Source: an uncultured Clostridia bacterium
GTDB lineage: Bacteria; Bacillota; Clostridia; TANB77; CAG-465
Length of the DNA: 64,000 nucleotides
Reading direction: 5' to 3'
Assembly: GCA_948562205.1 (NCBI GenBank)
Contig: CAOYAN010000002.1
Location: 1 to 64,000 of the forward strand
How positions within the stretch are numbered: position 1 is the stretch's first letter; every line of letters begins with the position of its first letter. This document shows positions 25,666 to 35,718 of the stretch, in pieces. The notes beneath the pieces were generated by a model, which ran no database searches, had not been told where the DNA came from, and saw only the letters and a program-made list of their open reading frames with translations. The translations under genes were made by a program, and so were the position numbers.

Positions 25666-28146
25666 ATGGAATTTTTAGAAGATATTTGGTTTTGGATATT
25701 AGATTTTATAGATGATCATAGCTCAGGTGTGAAAATTTTTGGTATTTCTCTTGCTGTTGCAATAGTAGTTGGAGTAGCAGCATACATAATAATAGATCCT
25801 ATAAAAATAGAATGGGTAGGAGAAGATACATCACTTGTGGCTACAAATGCTAGTTCTCTAAAATATGGTGCTATTGCTAAAAATAGGAAATCAGATGAGC
25901 ATTTAGTAGAATATGAAGTAAGTGCAGGTAGTATTACAAATGATGCAGAGGGAAATGTAATTTGGAATTTACCTGTTGAAGAAGGAACTTATACAATAAC
26001 AGCTAAACACGAAAAAGCTATTTCAACTAGAAGCATAACTGTACTTGGTAATGCACTAATTAATGATTTAGCATTAAAAGTTGAAGAAGTATTATTAAAA
26101 GATAATGATGGTGATGGGCTAACTGATAATTATGAAACAACTGTATCACTTACTGATCCTAATGTAAAAGATACTGATGGTGATGGTATTTATGATGGAA
26201 ATGAAATTATGTTAGGTTTAGATCCACTATCAACAGATTCAAAAAATGATGGATTAACTGATAATCAAAGAGAACTTAAATATACTGTTGAAGAGAAAGA
26301 GGATAATATAAATATTGAAATAAATGGTAAAGGAAATTTATTTTCAACAACTATAGATGCTTATAAAACCGAGACATTAGAAAATGTAAAAGCTGTTGTA
26401 ACTGATTTATATGCTATACATTCTGAAGCAGAAATTAAGAGTGTAAAAATAAATATTACATACGATAAAGAAAAATTAAAAGATTTAGGTATAGATGAAA
26501 ATAATTTAGCAATATATGAATTAAATGAAAATGAAAATACTTTTGAAAGATTAGAAACTAATATAGATTTAGAAAATAGTACTGTTAGTACTAGTGTCTA
26601 TACATTAGGAAAATATTTTGTTGCAGATAAATCAACATTAAAACCAAGTCTTACAACAGAGCTTGCTTTTGTTATAGATAATTCTGGTTCTATGTATTCT
26701 AAAGATGAAATTGCAGATAGTGAGGAAAATGATGTTGATTTCCAAAGGGTAGAACTTACTAATAAGCTAATAGATAAATCTAGAGGAAAATACAGATTTG
26801 CTGCAGGTAAATTTACTTTTGAATACACAGATCTTGCTGATATGACTGATAATAAAGAAGAAGTAAAAAATAGCATTAATACTATAAGAACAGGAATAGA
26901 AAAGTTTACTGGTACATATATAGGAAATGCAATAGCTGGATCTCTAAAACAGTTTAGTGATGATACAAATATTAATAGAAAATACATGTTATTACTTACA
27001 GATGGTAAAGATACTACTGATATTCAAGGATATGATTCAGAAGTTTTAAAAAATGCAATAAAAGAAGCTAAAAGTAGAGGAATTAAAATCTATACTGTTG
27101 GTTTAGGTGATAGTATAGATAAAAAAGTGTTAAATCAAATTGCTTCTTCAACAGGAGGAAAATATTATTTTGCTTCTACTGCTGCAGATCTTGAAAATAT
27201 ATTTAATTTAATTTCTGCAGAACTAAATTATGAATTAATAGATACAGATGGAGATAATGTAGATGAACATGTATTAATATGCGATTCTGGATTTACTGCT
27301 AAAAGAGATGGTATTTCATTTTCTAACTTTGCAAATTCTACTAATCAATATGGAGCGTCTTATGGAATGACACTTCTTGCAAAGTTATTCTATGAAGGAA
27401 AATTAGAAAGTAATTATAAACCAATAACTATAAGAGTAAATGGGCAAACTATAGAGGCACAAGAAGCTGATAGATCTTCACTTCCAACAGATACTGCTCT
27501 ATATAAGTATTCACCAGAAAATTTAAGGTTTTTTGCAAATCTTCCTAAAAATTTTTGGGCAAGTAGTGTACAAATGGGATCTTTAACAATTACTGATGAA
27601 TATAAACAAAAATTAGATAAAATGCTATTTTCTGTTTATTTACAAGATTATACAAAAGATTCTTCTAGATTTAAAAAATATGAGAATTATATGTTTGATT
27701 TAGAAAAAGCAAATAAAGAGGAAATAAATTATGATGAATTAGATATAACAGAAGCAGAGGTAAAATTATTAAAATTAATATATAGATTAGATATATATAA
27801 ATATAGAGATGAAGAGTTTAGATTTATAGATGATAATGCTAAAGCATATGATAAGCTTATAGATGAAATGAAAAATAATAGACCTGTACTTTTAAAATTA
27901 AATGATAAATATACAGTTTTAGGATTAAAAGTTTTTGCTAAAGCTGATAATATGAATAAATTAAAAATAGAAATATATGATCCAAATTATAGTGGTCAAA
28001 TTAAATATATAGATGTTGATAGAGTTAGAATTACTAGTCCAAAAGATTATAATGAAATTAATCCAAAATATGAATATAAATTTGAATATCAAGGAATAAA
28101 ATCAAACGTTTCAATTAGTATTCCAAATCTAGCTTCAAATCTATAA
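25666..28146 (+). CDS. Membrane-anchored vWA protein with calcium-type repeats
   Basis: The 826-aa protein has one N-terminal helix (residues 24-46), then an Ig-like region, then two aspartate-rich thrombospondin-3/EF-hand-like repeats (DNDGDGLTDNYE near 145 and DTDGDGIYDGNE near 172) that should bind calcium. A von Willebrand A domain follows at about 330-500, with an intact MIDAS (DNSGS at 338-342, later LLLTDGKDTTD). The last 300 residues are unrecognised and helical. A role in surface adhesion or protein complex assembly is inferred from vWA proteins in general. GGGGAGAG lies before the ATG. Confidence 0.85.
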   Translation: MEFLEDIWFWILDFIDDHSSGVKIFGISLAVAIVVGVAAYIIIDPIKIEWVGEDTSLVATNASSLKYGAIAKNRKSDEHLVEYEVSAGSITNDAEGNVIWNLPVEEGTYTITAKHEKAISTRSITVLGNALINDLALKVEEVLLKDNDGDGLTDNYETTVSLTDPNVKDTDGDGIYDGNEIMLGLDPLSTDSKNDGLTDNQRELKYTVEEKEDNINIEINGKGNLFSTTIDAYKTETLENVKAVVTDLYAIHSEAEIKSVKINITYDKEKLKDLGIDENNLAIYELNENENTFERLETNIDLENSTVSTSVYTLGKYFVADKSTLKPSLTTELAFVIDNSGSMYSKDEIADSEENDVDFQRVELTNKLIDKSRGKYRFAAGKFTFEYTDLADMTDNKEEVKNSINTIRTGIEKFTGTYIGNAIAGSLKQFSDDTNINRKYMLLLTDGKDTTDIQGYDSEVLKNAIKEAKSRGIKIYTVGLGDSIDKKVLNQIASSTGGKYYFASTAADLENIFNLISAELNYELIDTDGDNVDEHVLICDSGFTAKRDGISFSNFANSTNQYGASYGMTLLAKLFYEGKLESNYKPITIRVNGQTIEAQEADRSSLPTDTALYKYSPENLRFFANLPKNFWASSVQMGSLTITDEYKQKLDKMLFSVYLQDYTKDSSRFKKYENYMFDLEKANKEEINYDELDITEAEVKLLKLIYRLDIYKYRDEEFRFIDDNAKAYDKLIDEMKNNRPVLLKLNDKYTVLGLKVFAKADNMNKLKIEIYDPNYSGQIKYIDVDRVRITSPKDYNEINPKYEYKFEYQGIKSNVSISIPNLASNL

Positions 28147-28166
28147 AAATAATGCATAAAATAAAA

Positions 28167-28198
28167 TATCTAAGTAGTTATTACTTAGGTATTTTTTT
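28167..28198 (+). terminator. Terminator of the vWA gene
   Basis: CTAAGTA (28170-28176) pairs with TACTTAG (28182-28188), followed by seven Ts. It isolates the vWA gene from rpsL. Confidence 0.8.
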
Positions 28199-28231
28199 CC
28201 TTATTATTTATGTAAAATTCATACAAAAATA

Positions 28232-28260
28232 TTGACTTTTTAAGCTATATCTAGTATAAT
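28232..28260 (+). promoter_or_regulatory. Promoter for the str operon (rpsL)
   Basis: TTGACT (28232-28237), a 17-base spacer and TATAAT (28255-28260), 50 bases before the rpsL start. Confidence 0.8.
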
Positions 28261-28309
28261 ATTAACTGTACAATGTGTACACAAATTATAGAAAGTGAGG
28301 TGAATTTAA

Positions 28310-28726
28310 GTGCCTACATTTAGCCAATTAGTAAGAAAAGGTAGAGATAACAAAGTAACAAAATCTAAATCACCAGCTTTACAAAGAGGATATAACTCTA
28401 GAAAAAAAGCTGCTACTAACCAATCTTCACCACAAAAAAGAGGTGTTTGTACAGTTGTAAAAACACAAACTCCTAAAAAACCAAATTCTGCATTACGTAA
28501 AGTTGCCAGAGTTAAATTAACAAATACTATGGAGGTAACTGCATATATTCCAGGAATTGGACATAACTTACAAGAACATAGTGTTGTATTGATTAGAGGT
28601 GGAAGGGTAAAAGATCTTCCAGGTGTTCGTTATCACATTGTTAGAGGTGTACTAGATACTGCAGGTGTTGCAAATAGAGTACAATCTAAATCAAAATATG
28701 GTGCAAAAAGAGCAAAGAAAAAATAA
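28310..28726 (+). CDS. rpsL: Ribosomal protein S12
   Basis: S12 sits at the decoding centre of the 30S subunit. The 138-aa protein starts [11 protein letters not shown] after a GTG and carries the conserved [15 protein letters not shown] and [17 protein letters not shown] segments. The lysines linked with streptomycin resistance are wild type. A strong GTGAGGTGA site precedes the GTG. It opens the rpsL-rpsG-fusA run. Confidence 0.97.
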   Translation: MPTFSQLVRKGRDNKVTKSKSPALQRGYNSRKKAATNQSSPQKRGVCTVVKTQTPKKPNSALRKVARVKLTNTMEVTAYIPGIGHNLQEHSVVLIRGGRVKDLPGVRYHIVRGVLDTAGVANRVQSKSKYGAKRAKKK

Positions 28727-28802
28727 TATTAAATTAGGCGCTTAAGTTTATATAGATAAACCTATAGCCCTTACAAAAATTAAAAGTTTTTGAGTACCTT
28801 AA

Positions 28803-29315
<513 letters not shown>

Positions 29316-29337
29316 TATTTAGAGAGGAGGAAAAAAA

Positions 29338-31419
29338 GTGGCAGGAAGAGAATATCCTCTTGAGAGGACTAGAAATATCGGTATCATGGCACATATTGAT
29401 GCTGGTAAAACTACTACTACTGAAAGAATACTATTTTATACAGGTAAAACTCATAAAATAGGTGAAGTTCATGATGGTGGAGCAACTATGGACTGGATGG
29501 CTCAAGAACAAGAAAGAGGTATTACTATAACTTCAGCTGCTACAACATGTTTTTGGAATAATAATAGAATAAACATTATTGATACTCCAGGACACGTTGA
29601 TTTTACAATTGAAGTTGAAAGATCTCTTAGAGTTCTAGATGGTTCTGTTACAGTACTATGTGCTAAAGGTGGAGTTCAACCACAATCTGAAACTGTTTGG
29701 AGACAAGCAAATAAATATAATGTACCAAGAATGGTATATGTAAATAAAATGGATATAACAGGTGCTGATTTCTTTAATTGTGTAAAACAATTAAGAGAAA
29801 GACTTCAAGCTAACGCTGTTCCAATTGCACTTCCAATTGGTAAAGAAGATACTTTTAGAGGTATTGTAGATTTATTAAAAATGGAAGCATGCATTCATTA
29901 TGATGATCTTGGAAAAGATGTTAGACATGAAGCTATTCCAGAAGATATGAAAGAAATCGCAGAACAATATAGAACTGAATTAATTGAGCATATTGCTGAG
30001 CAAGATGATGAATTAATGGAAAAATATTTAAATGGTGAAGAATTCACTATTGAAGAGATGAAAGCTGCTATAAGAAAATCTACAATTGCTAATACTATGG
30101 TTCCAGTAACATGTGGAAGTTCATATAAAAACAAAGGTGTTCAAGAATTACTTGATAATATTGTTGATTATATGCCAGCTCCAACTGATATACCAGATAT
30201 AAAAGGTATATTAGATGATGGAACAGAAGCTGAGAGAAAATCTTCTGATGAAGAACCTTTTGCAGCACTTGCATTTAAAATAATGACAGATCCATATGTT
30301 GGTAAATTAACTTTCTTTAGAGTATACTCAGGTACACTTGAGAGTGGATCATATGTATTAAATGCAAATAAAGGTAAAAAAGAAAGAATAGGAAGACTTA
30401 TTCAAATGCATGCTAATTCAAGACAAGATATAGATAAAGTTTATGCTGGAGATATAGCTTGTGCTGTTGGTTTAAAAGATGTTGTAACAGGAGACTCTAT
30501 ATGTGATGAAGCTCATCCAATAATTCTAGAATCAATAGAATTCCCAGAGCCAGTTATTGATATTTCTATTGAACCAAAAACAAAAGCTGACCAAGAAAAA
30601 ATGGGTATAGCTCTACAAAAATTAGCTGAAGAAGATCCTTCATTTAGAACATATACAAATCAAGAAACTGGTCAAACAATAATTGCTGGTATGGGTGAAT
30701 TACACTTAGATATTATTGTTGATAGATTAAAAAGAGAATTTAAAGTTGAAGCAAATGTTGGTAAACCACAAGTTGCTTACAAAGAAACTATTAGAAAACC
30801 AGTTAGAGTTGAAGGTAAATTCATAAGACAATCTGGTGGTAAAGGACAATATGGTCATGTATGGCTAGAAGTTGAACCTAACGAGCAAGGTAAAGGTTAT
30901 GAATTTGAATCTAAAATTGTTGGTGGTGTTGTTCCTAAGGAATATGTTAAACCAACTGATGAAGGTGTTCAAGATGCAATGAAAGCAGGTATACTTGCTG
31001 GTTACCCAGTTGTAGACGTAAAAGTTGCACTTGTAGATGGATCTTACCATGATGTTGACTCTTCAGAAGCAGCATTCCATATAGCTGGATCTATGGCATT
31101 TAAAGAAGCTTGCCGTCAAGGTGGAGCAGTATTACTTGAGCCAATAATGAAAGTTGATATCATTGTTCCAGAAGAATATATGGGAGATGTTATTGGAGAT
31201 GTAAACTCTAGACGTGGAAGAATGGAAGGAATGGATACAGTTCAAGGAACTACAACAATTCATTCATATATCCCACTTTCTGAAATGTTTGGATATGCAA
31301 CAGATTTAAGATCTAAAACACAAGGTAGAGGAGTTTACTCTATGGAACCTTCTCATTATGAAGAAGTTCCAAAATCAGTTCTAGAGGCTATAGTTTCTCA
31401 AAGAACTAAAAAAGACTAA
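29338..31419 (+). CDS. fusA: Elongation factor G
   Basis: EF-G drives ribosome translocation with GTP. The 693-aa protein has G1 [15 protein letters not shown], the switch region [11 protein letters not shown]3 DTPGHVDF and G4 NKMD, and the full set of C-terminal domains. GTG start after AGAGGAGG, 22 bases downstream of rpsG, so it is co-transcribed with rpsL and rpsG. Confidence 0.98.
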   Translation: MAGREYPLERTRNIGIMAHIDAGKTTTTERILFYTGKTHKIGEVHDGGATMDWMAQEQERGITITSAATTCFWNNNRINIIDTPGHVDFTIEVERSLRVLDGSVTVLCAKGGVQPQSETVWRQANKYNVPRMVYVNKMDITGADFFNCVKQLRERLQANAVPIALPIGKEDTFRGIVDLLKMEACIHYDDLGKDVRHEAIPEDMKEIAEQYRTELIEHIAEQDDELMEKYLNGEEFTIEEMKAAIRKSTIANTMVPVTCGSSYKNKGVQELLDNIVDYMPAPTDIPDIKGILDDGTEAERKSSDEEPFAALAFKIMTDPYVGKLTFFRVYSGTLESGSYVLNANKGKKERIGRLIQMHANSRQDIDKVYAGDIACAVGLKDVVTGDSICDEAHPIILESIEFPEPVIDISIEPKTKADQEKMGIALQKLAEEDPSFRTYTNQETGQTIIAGMGELHLDIIVDRLKREFKVEANVGKPQVAYKETIRKPVRVEGKFIRQSGGKGQYGHVWLEVEPNEQGKGYEFESKIVGGVVPKEYVKPTDEGVQDAMKAGILAGYPVVDVKVALVDGSYHDVDSSEAAFHIAGSMAFKEACRQGGAVLLEPIMKVDIIVPEEYMGDVIGDVNSRRGRMEGMDTVQGTTTIHSYIPLSEMFGYATDLRSKTQGRGVYSMEPSHYEEVPKSVLEAIVSQRTKKD

Positions 31420-31457
31420 TATATTAGTTAAAAACTAGCTAATTACACTTAAATGTA

Positions 31458-31486
31458 TTGCAAAATACAGTAAAGTGTAGTAAAAT
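31458..31486 (+). promoter_or_regulatory. Probable promoter for tuf
   Basis: TTGCAA (31458-31463), a 17-base spacer and TAAAAT (31481-31486) lie in the 120-base fusA-tuf gap, giving tuf extra expression. Confidence 0.55.
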
Positions 31487-31539
31487 ATACGAAAAGATGC
31501 ATATAATGCATTATGTGTGAATTTAAGGAGGAATTTAAA

Positions 31540-32742
31540 ATGGCAAAAGCTAAGTTTGAAAGAAACAAACCACATGCTAACATTGGTACTATTGGTCACG
31601 TTGACCATGGTAAAACTACTTTAACAGCTGCAATAACTAAATACTGTAGCTTATTAGGTGGAGCAGAATTTAAAGCATACGATCAAATCGATGGTGCTCC
31701 AGAAGAAAGACAAAGAGGTATTACTATCTCTACAGCTCACGTTGAGTATGAAACTGCTAACAGACACTATGCTCACGTTGACTGCCCAGGACACGCTGAC
31801 TATGTTAAAAACATGATTACTGGTGCTGCACAAATGGATGGTGCAATACTAGTTGTATCAGCTGCTGATGGTCCAATGCCACAAACTAAAGAGCATATAC
31901 TACTAGCTAAACAAGTAGGTGTTCCTTACATTGTTGTATTTATGAACAAATGTGACATGGTAGATGATCCAGAACTATTAGAATTAGTTGAAATGGATAT
32001 AAGAGATCTATTAAGCAAATATGATTTCCCTGGAGATACTACTCCAATAATCCAAGGTTCAGCTCTTAAAGTTTTAGAATGTGCTTCAACAGATCCAGAA
32101 GCTCCAGAATATGCTTGTATTAAAGAATTACTTGATGCTGTTGATACATACATTCCAACTCCACAAAGAGAAACTGATAAACCTTTCTTAATGCCAGTTG
32201 AAGATGTATTTACTATCACAGGTAGAGGTACAGTTGCTACAGGTAGAATTGAAAGAGGATCTCTAAAACTTGGAGAAGAAGTTGAAATCGTTGGTCTTTC
32301 TGAAGAAAAGAGAAAAACAGTTGTAACTGGTATCGAAATGTTCAGAAAAGAACTTGCTTCAGCTGAAGCAGGAGACAACGCTGGTGTACTTCTAAGAGGT
32401 ATCCAAAGAACTGAAATCGAAAGAGGACAAATCATTTCTAAACCAGGTTCAATACATCCACATACAGAGTTTGAAGCTGAAGTTTATATCTTAACTAAAG
32501 AAGAAGGTGGAAGACATACTCCATTCTTCCAAGGATATAGACCACAATTCTACTTCAGAACTACTGATGTTACAGGTGTTATCGAACTTCCAAAAGAAAA
32601 AGAAATGGTAATGCCAGGAGAAAACGTAACTATGAAAATCAAACTTATCACTCCAATCGCAATAGAAAAAGGATTGAAATTCGCTATTCGTGAAGGTGGT
32701 AGAACAGTTGGTGCTGGTAGCGTTTCTGATATAATAGAATAA
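31540..32742 (+). CDS. tuf: Elongation factor Tu
   Basis: EF-Tu delivers aminoacyl-tRNA to the ribosome. The 400-aa protein shows [14 protein letters not shown], the switch-[14 protein letters not shown] and NKCDMV. The start at ATG 31540 ([12 protein letters not shown]) follows AAGGAGG; nine upstream in-frame codons are leader. The codon choice is the most biased of the window (AAC, GAC and TTC enriched), fitting high expression. It ends the str cluster; rpsJ does not follow. Confidence 0.98.
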   Translation: MAKAKFERNKPHANIGTIGHVDHGKTTLTAAITKYCSLLGGAEFKAYDQIDGAPEERQRGITISTAHVEYETANRHYAHVDCPGHADYVKNMITGAAQMDGAILVVSAADGPMPQTKEHILLAKQVGVPYIVVFMNKCDMVDDPELLELVEMDIRDLLSKYDFPGDTTPIIQGSALKVLECASTDPEAPEYACIKELLDAVDTYIPTPQRETDKPFLMPVEDVFTITGRGTVATGRIERGSLKLGEEVEIVGLSEEKRKTVVTGIEMFRKELASAEAGDNAGVLLRGIQRTEIERGQIISKPGSIHPHTEFEAEVYILTKEEGGRHTPFFQGYRPQFYFRTTDVTGVIELPKEKEMVMPGENVTMKIKLITPIAIEKGLKFAIREGGRTVGAGSVSDIIE

Positions 32743-32764
32743 TTTAATTAAGAAATTAATTATA

Positions 32765-32798
32765 ATAGGCTCTTAGCAATTATGCTAAGGGTCTTTAT
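32765..32798 (+). terminator. Terminator of the str operon / tuf
   Basis: GGCTCTTAGC (32768-32777) pairs with GCTAAGGGTC (32784-32793), with two G-T pairs, followed by TTTATTA. Confidence 0.8.
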
Positions 32799-32812
32799 TA
32801 TATACTTTTTCA

Positions 32813-32841
32813 TTGCAAAATTTACATAAATATGATATAAT
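32813..32841 (+). promoter_or_regulatory. Promoter for the three-gene unit 32893-34651
   Basis: TTGCAA (32813-32818), a 17-base spacer and TATAAT (32836-32841). Confidence 0.7.
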
Positions 32842-32892
32842 ACAAACGTAAAAGTTATAACTTAATGTATAATTAAATTAAGGAGGAAAACT

Positions 32893-33258
32893 ATGGGAAG
32901 AACTGATATTATTAAACGGATTGAGAAGTTAGAAGAAGAAATTATAAGTTTAAGAACAAAGGAAAGGGAACTTGCAGAAATAAGGTATAAATGTGAACAT
33001 ATAGCTGTTGTAGATTTTGAATGGGGCGCTGGTTCTGTTGATTCAAAGTGTATAATATGTGGGAAAAAATTTTGTTATTCTAGGGACCTAACGGATGTTA
33101 AAAATATAATTAATATGAATGATGGAGAGTATAGTTATCTCTTTCCGAATGATAAATATTCCTTAGTAAAAGGCAAATACTTAAATATTTTAACTAAAAA
33201 TCCTGATCTATCAGATAATGAAATTGTAGAGCTTATAAAAAAAGAATTGAAACTATAA
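32893..33258 (+). CDS. Coiled-coil protein with a zinc-binding-type motif, 121 aa
   Basis: No named family is recognised. Residues 5-30 form a coiled coil (IIKRIEKLEEEIISLRTKER). A possible metal site follows, with C-E-H near residue 35 and CIICGKKFCYSRDL (CxxC plus a third cysteine) near 55-68. The C-terminal part ends in a helix (NEIVELIKKELKL). AGGAGG precedes the ATG. It heads a unit with a 233-aa unknown gene (38 bases downstream) and a histidine phosphatase (another 13 bases). The zinc-ribbon-like site suggests a protein or nucleic-acid contact role, without proof. Confidence 0.7.
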   Translation: MGRTDIIKRIEKLEEEIISLRTKERELAEIRYKCEHIAVVDFEWGAGSVDSKCIICGKKFCYSRDLTDVKNIINMNDGEYSYLFPNDKYSLVKGKYLNILTKNPDLSDNEIVELIKKELKL

Positions 33259-33295
33259 ACTTTGAACTGTAAATAATACATTTAGGAGGAGAAAA

Positions 33296-33997
33296 ATGGG
33301 AGATCAATATTACAGAAAATTTTTTTATATTTTGAAAAGATTTGCATGTGATAATGAATATAATCTTTCATATGAGTTATTTAATATTAAGTCTGAATTG
33401 AGATTTGATAATAAGTATCAGGTATTTTATGTTATCTCAGATGGATTTAAAAGATATGTATCCTTTAAAGATGCATATATGATTATTAAGGATAGCATAT
33501 TTAGAAGATTACAATATATGCAGATTAGTAAGTTTAAGTATCATACAAAAAGTAAAAATAGGCTTAAGCAAAAAATCAAAAATAAAAATAAGAATTTTGT
33601 TTTATCTGATGCTGAAAATAGAATTTATAAATTGTTAATTGATCTTTTTATTCCATATTTATATGAGGAATATTTTATTCCTTTAAGTGTATTTGAAAAT
33701 GTAGATGTTAGAACAATTTTTAGTTGTTTCTATGATCTAGATATTTCAGCAAGCTTTTTAAGAAAGTTTTTGGAGATAGCATGTTTTGATAAAAGCTCAT
33801 TTTATGAGGCGTGTATATCAAAAAAAGAAATTGATAAAACTTTTTCTGATGAAATTTGGTATAAAAATTTAAAACAATTTAATGATAAAGGATATATTAT
33901 TCTTAAAGAAAAAGATGGAAATATAAATGAAATATTTCTAACAGAAAAATTCCTTAAAACTTTAAAGAAACTTGCATTTTTAATTTTTGCTTCTTGA
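33296..33997 (+). CDS. Hypothetical protein, 233 aa
   Basis: I do not recognise this protein. It is mostly helical and soluble, with a lysine-rich stretch near residues 85-102 (SKNRLKQKIKNKNKN) and aromatic-rich helices after it (IYKLLIDLFIPYLYEEYF). No catalytic motif was seen. A strong AGGAGGAGAAA site precedes the ATG. It is the middle gene of the 32893-34651 unit, between the zinc-motif protein and the phosphatase, with short spacers on both sides, so it is presumably co-expressed with them. Confidence 0.7.
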   Translation: MGDQYYRKFFYILKRFACDNEYNLSYELFNIKSELRFDNKYQVFYVISDGFKRYVSFKDAYMIIKDSIFRRLQYMQISKFKYHTKSKNRLKQKIKNKNKNFVLSDAENRIYKLLIDLFIPYLYEEYFIPLSVFENVDVRTIFSCFYDLDISASFLRKFLEIACFDKSSFYEACISKKEIDKTFSDEIWYKNLKQFNDKGYIILKEKDGNINEIFLTEKFLKTLKKLAFLIFAS

Positions 33998-34009
33998 AAG
34001 GATGATGAT

Positions 34010-34651
34010 ATGCATATTTTTCTCGTAAGACATGGTGAATCTATTGCAAATAATGGAAGTAACTATATCAATCGATTACCAGATCATTTAGTAGAGTTAA
34101 GTGATCTTGGAAGAAAGCAAGCGTATAATGCTGGTATTTTCTTTGCAAATTATTGTATAGAAAGGAAAATTTCTCTAGATAATGCAAGAATATGGAGAAG
34201 TCCATATACAAGAACGAGGCAGACATGCGAAGAATTCAATAGAGCGCTTGATATTAAAGATATAAAAGAAGATATTACTCTTACAGAACAGCGGTTTGGT
34301 TTGTTTGACTCTGTTCCAGAAGAGAAATGGAGGGAAATTTCTCCTAAGGGATATGAAGAATATGAGCGTCAAAGAAAGAATTATGGTAAATTTTATGCAA
34401 AACTTCCAATGGGAGATGCTCCTTATGATGTAGCTATTCGTGTACATGGTTTTATGGGGACTATTTATCGTGATTTTGAAAAACATGGTATTGATACATT
34501 AATTATCTTTACACATGGTACAACTATTAGAGCATTTCTTTTAAGTTATTTTCATTATTCACCTGAATGGTATGAAAAAGAAAAAAATCCTAAAAACTGT
34601 TGGATAAGAGAAATTGATGATCATAAAGATTTAGGATATATTAATTGTTAA
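34010..34651 (+). CDS. Histidine phosphatase (phosphoglycerate mutase-like) family protein
   Basis: The 213-aa protein has the full histidine phosphatase set: the catalytic LVRHGES (His8), the second arginine in RSPYTRTRQT (near 65), an acidic segment TEQRFGLFD, and the second histidine in IFTHGTTIRAF (near 168). Such enzymes remove phosphate from metabolites, nucleotides or proteins; the substrate here is not indicated. The subfamily with an ..EYERQRKNYGKFYAK insertion is often annotated simply as phosphoglycerate mutase. Start follows GAAAGGATGATG. It ends the three-gene unit at a bidirectional terminator. Confidence 0.85.
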   Translation: MHIFLVRHGESIANNGSNYINRLPDHLVELSDLGRKQAYNAGIFFANYCIERKISLDNARIWRSPYTRTRQTCEEFNRALDIKDIKEDITLTEQRFGLFDSVPEEKWREISPKGYEEYERQRKNYGKFYAKLPMGDAPYDVAIRVHGFMGTIYRDFEKHGIDTLIIFTHGTTIRAFLLSYFHYSPEWYEKEKNPKNCWIREIDDHKDLGYINC

Positions 34652-34652
34652 G

Positions 34653-34689
34653 TTTAAAAGCACTCACAAAAAAAGTGGGTGCTTTTAAA
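34653..34689. terminator. Bidirectional terminator between convergent genes
   Basis: TTTAAAAGCACTCAC pairs with GTGGGTGCTTTTAAA (one G-T pair) around seven As. It serves the phosphatase gene and the minus-strand membrane gene. Confidence 0.85.
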
Positions 34690-34691
34690 AA

Positions 34692-35219
34692 TTAATTTGT
34701 TTTTTCATTTGAATTTGCATTTCTAATAAAGAATATTATAAAAGGTTGTGTAAATGGAATTACTATACTAAGTATTAGTAGAACTATTGCAAAGTTTGGT
34801 ACTTGTTTTTGATATAATCTGTAAAGTATTCCATAATAAAATATTGTTAAAAGTAACATTGATATTGCTTTAGCAAAAGGTAAATGCATTGTAAGTACAA
34901 GAAGTGGCAGTATTAATTCTGGTTTTGATATTTCTATTCCAAATAGTTTAGTATTTCCAATAATTCTACCCTTTACAAAAAGGCAACCATAAGGTATAAA
35001 GCTTAAGAAAGCATATTTATCACCATTTCTTTTAGCCATAGTATAAAGTCCAATTGCCTTAAGTAACCAAAGTACAAAAGCAGAAGTAAGTACTGCAATT
35101 ATTATATATAATATATTTGTTGCGATATTAGAAAAATCGATTTTAGAGAGTTCAGATAAATTAAGTTTATCTAAAATCATATTATAATATTCATTATTTA
35201 TAAGTTTTGAAAAATCCAT
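34692..35219 (-). CDS. Multi-pass membrane protein, 175 aa
   Basis: I do not recognise the family with confidence. Four or so hydrophobic segments are visible: about 33-60 (NILYIIIAVLTSAFVLWLL), 78-90, 105-130 (ILPLLVLTMHLPFAKAISML) and 140-165. Between them lies YTMAKRNGDKYAFLSFIPYG, a short conserved-looking cytoplasmic loop seen in small uncharacterised Bacillota membrane proteins. The start is preceded on the minus strand by GAAAGGAG. It is convergent with the phosphatase gene and divergent from acpP. Confidence 0.7.
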   Translation of the reverse strand: MDFSKLINNEYYNMILDKLNLSELSKIDFSNIATNILYIIIAVLTSAFVLWLLKAIGLYTMAKRNGDKYAFLSFIPYGCLFVKGRIIGNTKLFGIEISKPELILPLLVLTMHLPFAKAISMLLLTIFYYGILYRLYQKQVPNFAIVLLILSIVIPFTQPFIIFFIRNANSNEKTN

Positions 35220-35305
35220 AATTTAATCTCCTTTCAAAAATATAGTAATATTATTTGAATTTTGATAAATAATATTACAAAAAATATAAAATTTATTAAA
35301 AAATA

Positions 35306-35344
35306 AGTAATACTATTGACATTACTGAGTAAATATTAGATAAT
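35306..35344 (+). promoter_or_regulatory. Promoter for acpP with an overlapping inverted repeat
   Basis: TTGACA (35316-35321), a 17-base spacer and GATAAT (35339-35344). AGTAAT (35306-35311) and ATTACT (35321-35326) form an inverted repeat around the -35, a possible operator. It does not match the FapR consensus. Confidence 0.6.
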
Positions 35345-35378
35345 AGTGGTATATATGAAGAATCAAGGAGGTGCGAAA

Positions 35379-35615
35379 ATGGAATCAACTTTTGAGAGAG
35401 TAAAAGAAGTAATTTCTGAGCAACTTGGAATAGAAGATGTTGATACAATTACTATGGAAACAACTTTTATAGATGATCTAGGTGCAGATTCTTTAGATAT
35501 TGTTGAACTTATAATGGCATTAGAGGAAGAATTCGATATGGAAATTCCTGAAGCTGAAGCAGAAAAAATTACATCAGTTGGTGATGTTGTAGATTATATA
35601 AAAAATAATCAATAA
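35379..35615 (+). CDS. acpP: Acyl carrier protein
   Basis: ACP carries growing acyl chains on a phosphopantetheine arm. The 78-aa acidic protein has the attachment serine in [18 protein letters not shown], the universal ACP signature. ATG 35379 follows AAGGAGGTG; eleven upstream in-frame codons contain the ribosome binding site. It stands alone, with a terminator after it and rnc downstream behind its own promoter, although acpP-rnc adjacency is common in Bacillota. Confidence 0.96.
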   Translation: MESTFERVKEVISEQLGIEDVDTITMETTFIDDLGADSLDIVELIMALEEEFDMEIPEAEAEKITSVGDVVDYIKNNQ

Positions 35616-35627
35616 AGTTGGTTATGT

Positions 35628-35659
35628 ACCCTATTTACTATTTGTAATAGGGTTTTTTT
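35628..35659 (+). terminator. Terminator of acpP
   Basis: ACCCTATT pairs with AATAGGGT and is followed by seven Ts. Confidence 0.85.
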
Positions 35660-35663
35660 GTAC

Positions 35664-35692
35664 TTGAAAATGTATATAAAATTATGTATAAT
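35664..35692 (+). promoter_or_regulatory. Promoter for rnc
   Basis: TTGAAA (35664-35669), a 17-base spacer and TATAAT (35687-35692). Confidence 0.7.
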
Positions 35693-35718
35693 ATATAGTA
35701 TAAAAAGGAGACTTTAAA

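Noticed and set aside
26598..26987. Minus-strand open frame in the vWA gene
   Set aside because: Shadow of the coding strand; no ribosome binding site and low-complexity serine/leucine-rich product.
31926..32435. Long minus-strand open frame inside tuf
   Set aside because: It is produced by the strongly biased codon use of tuf and has no start signal.
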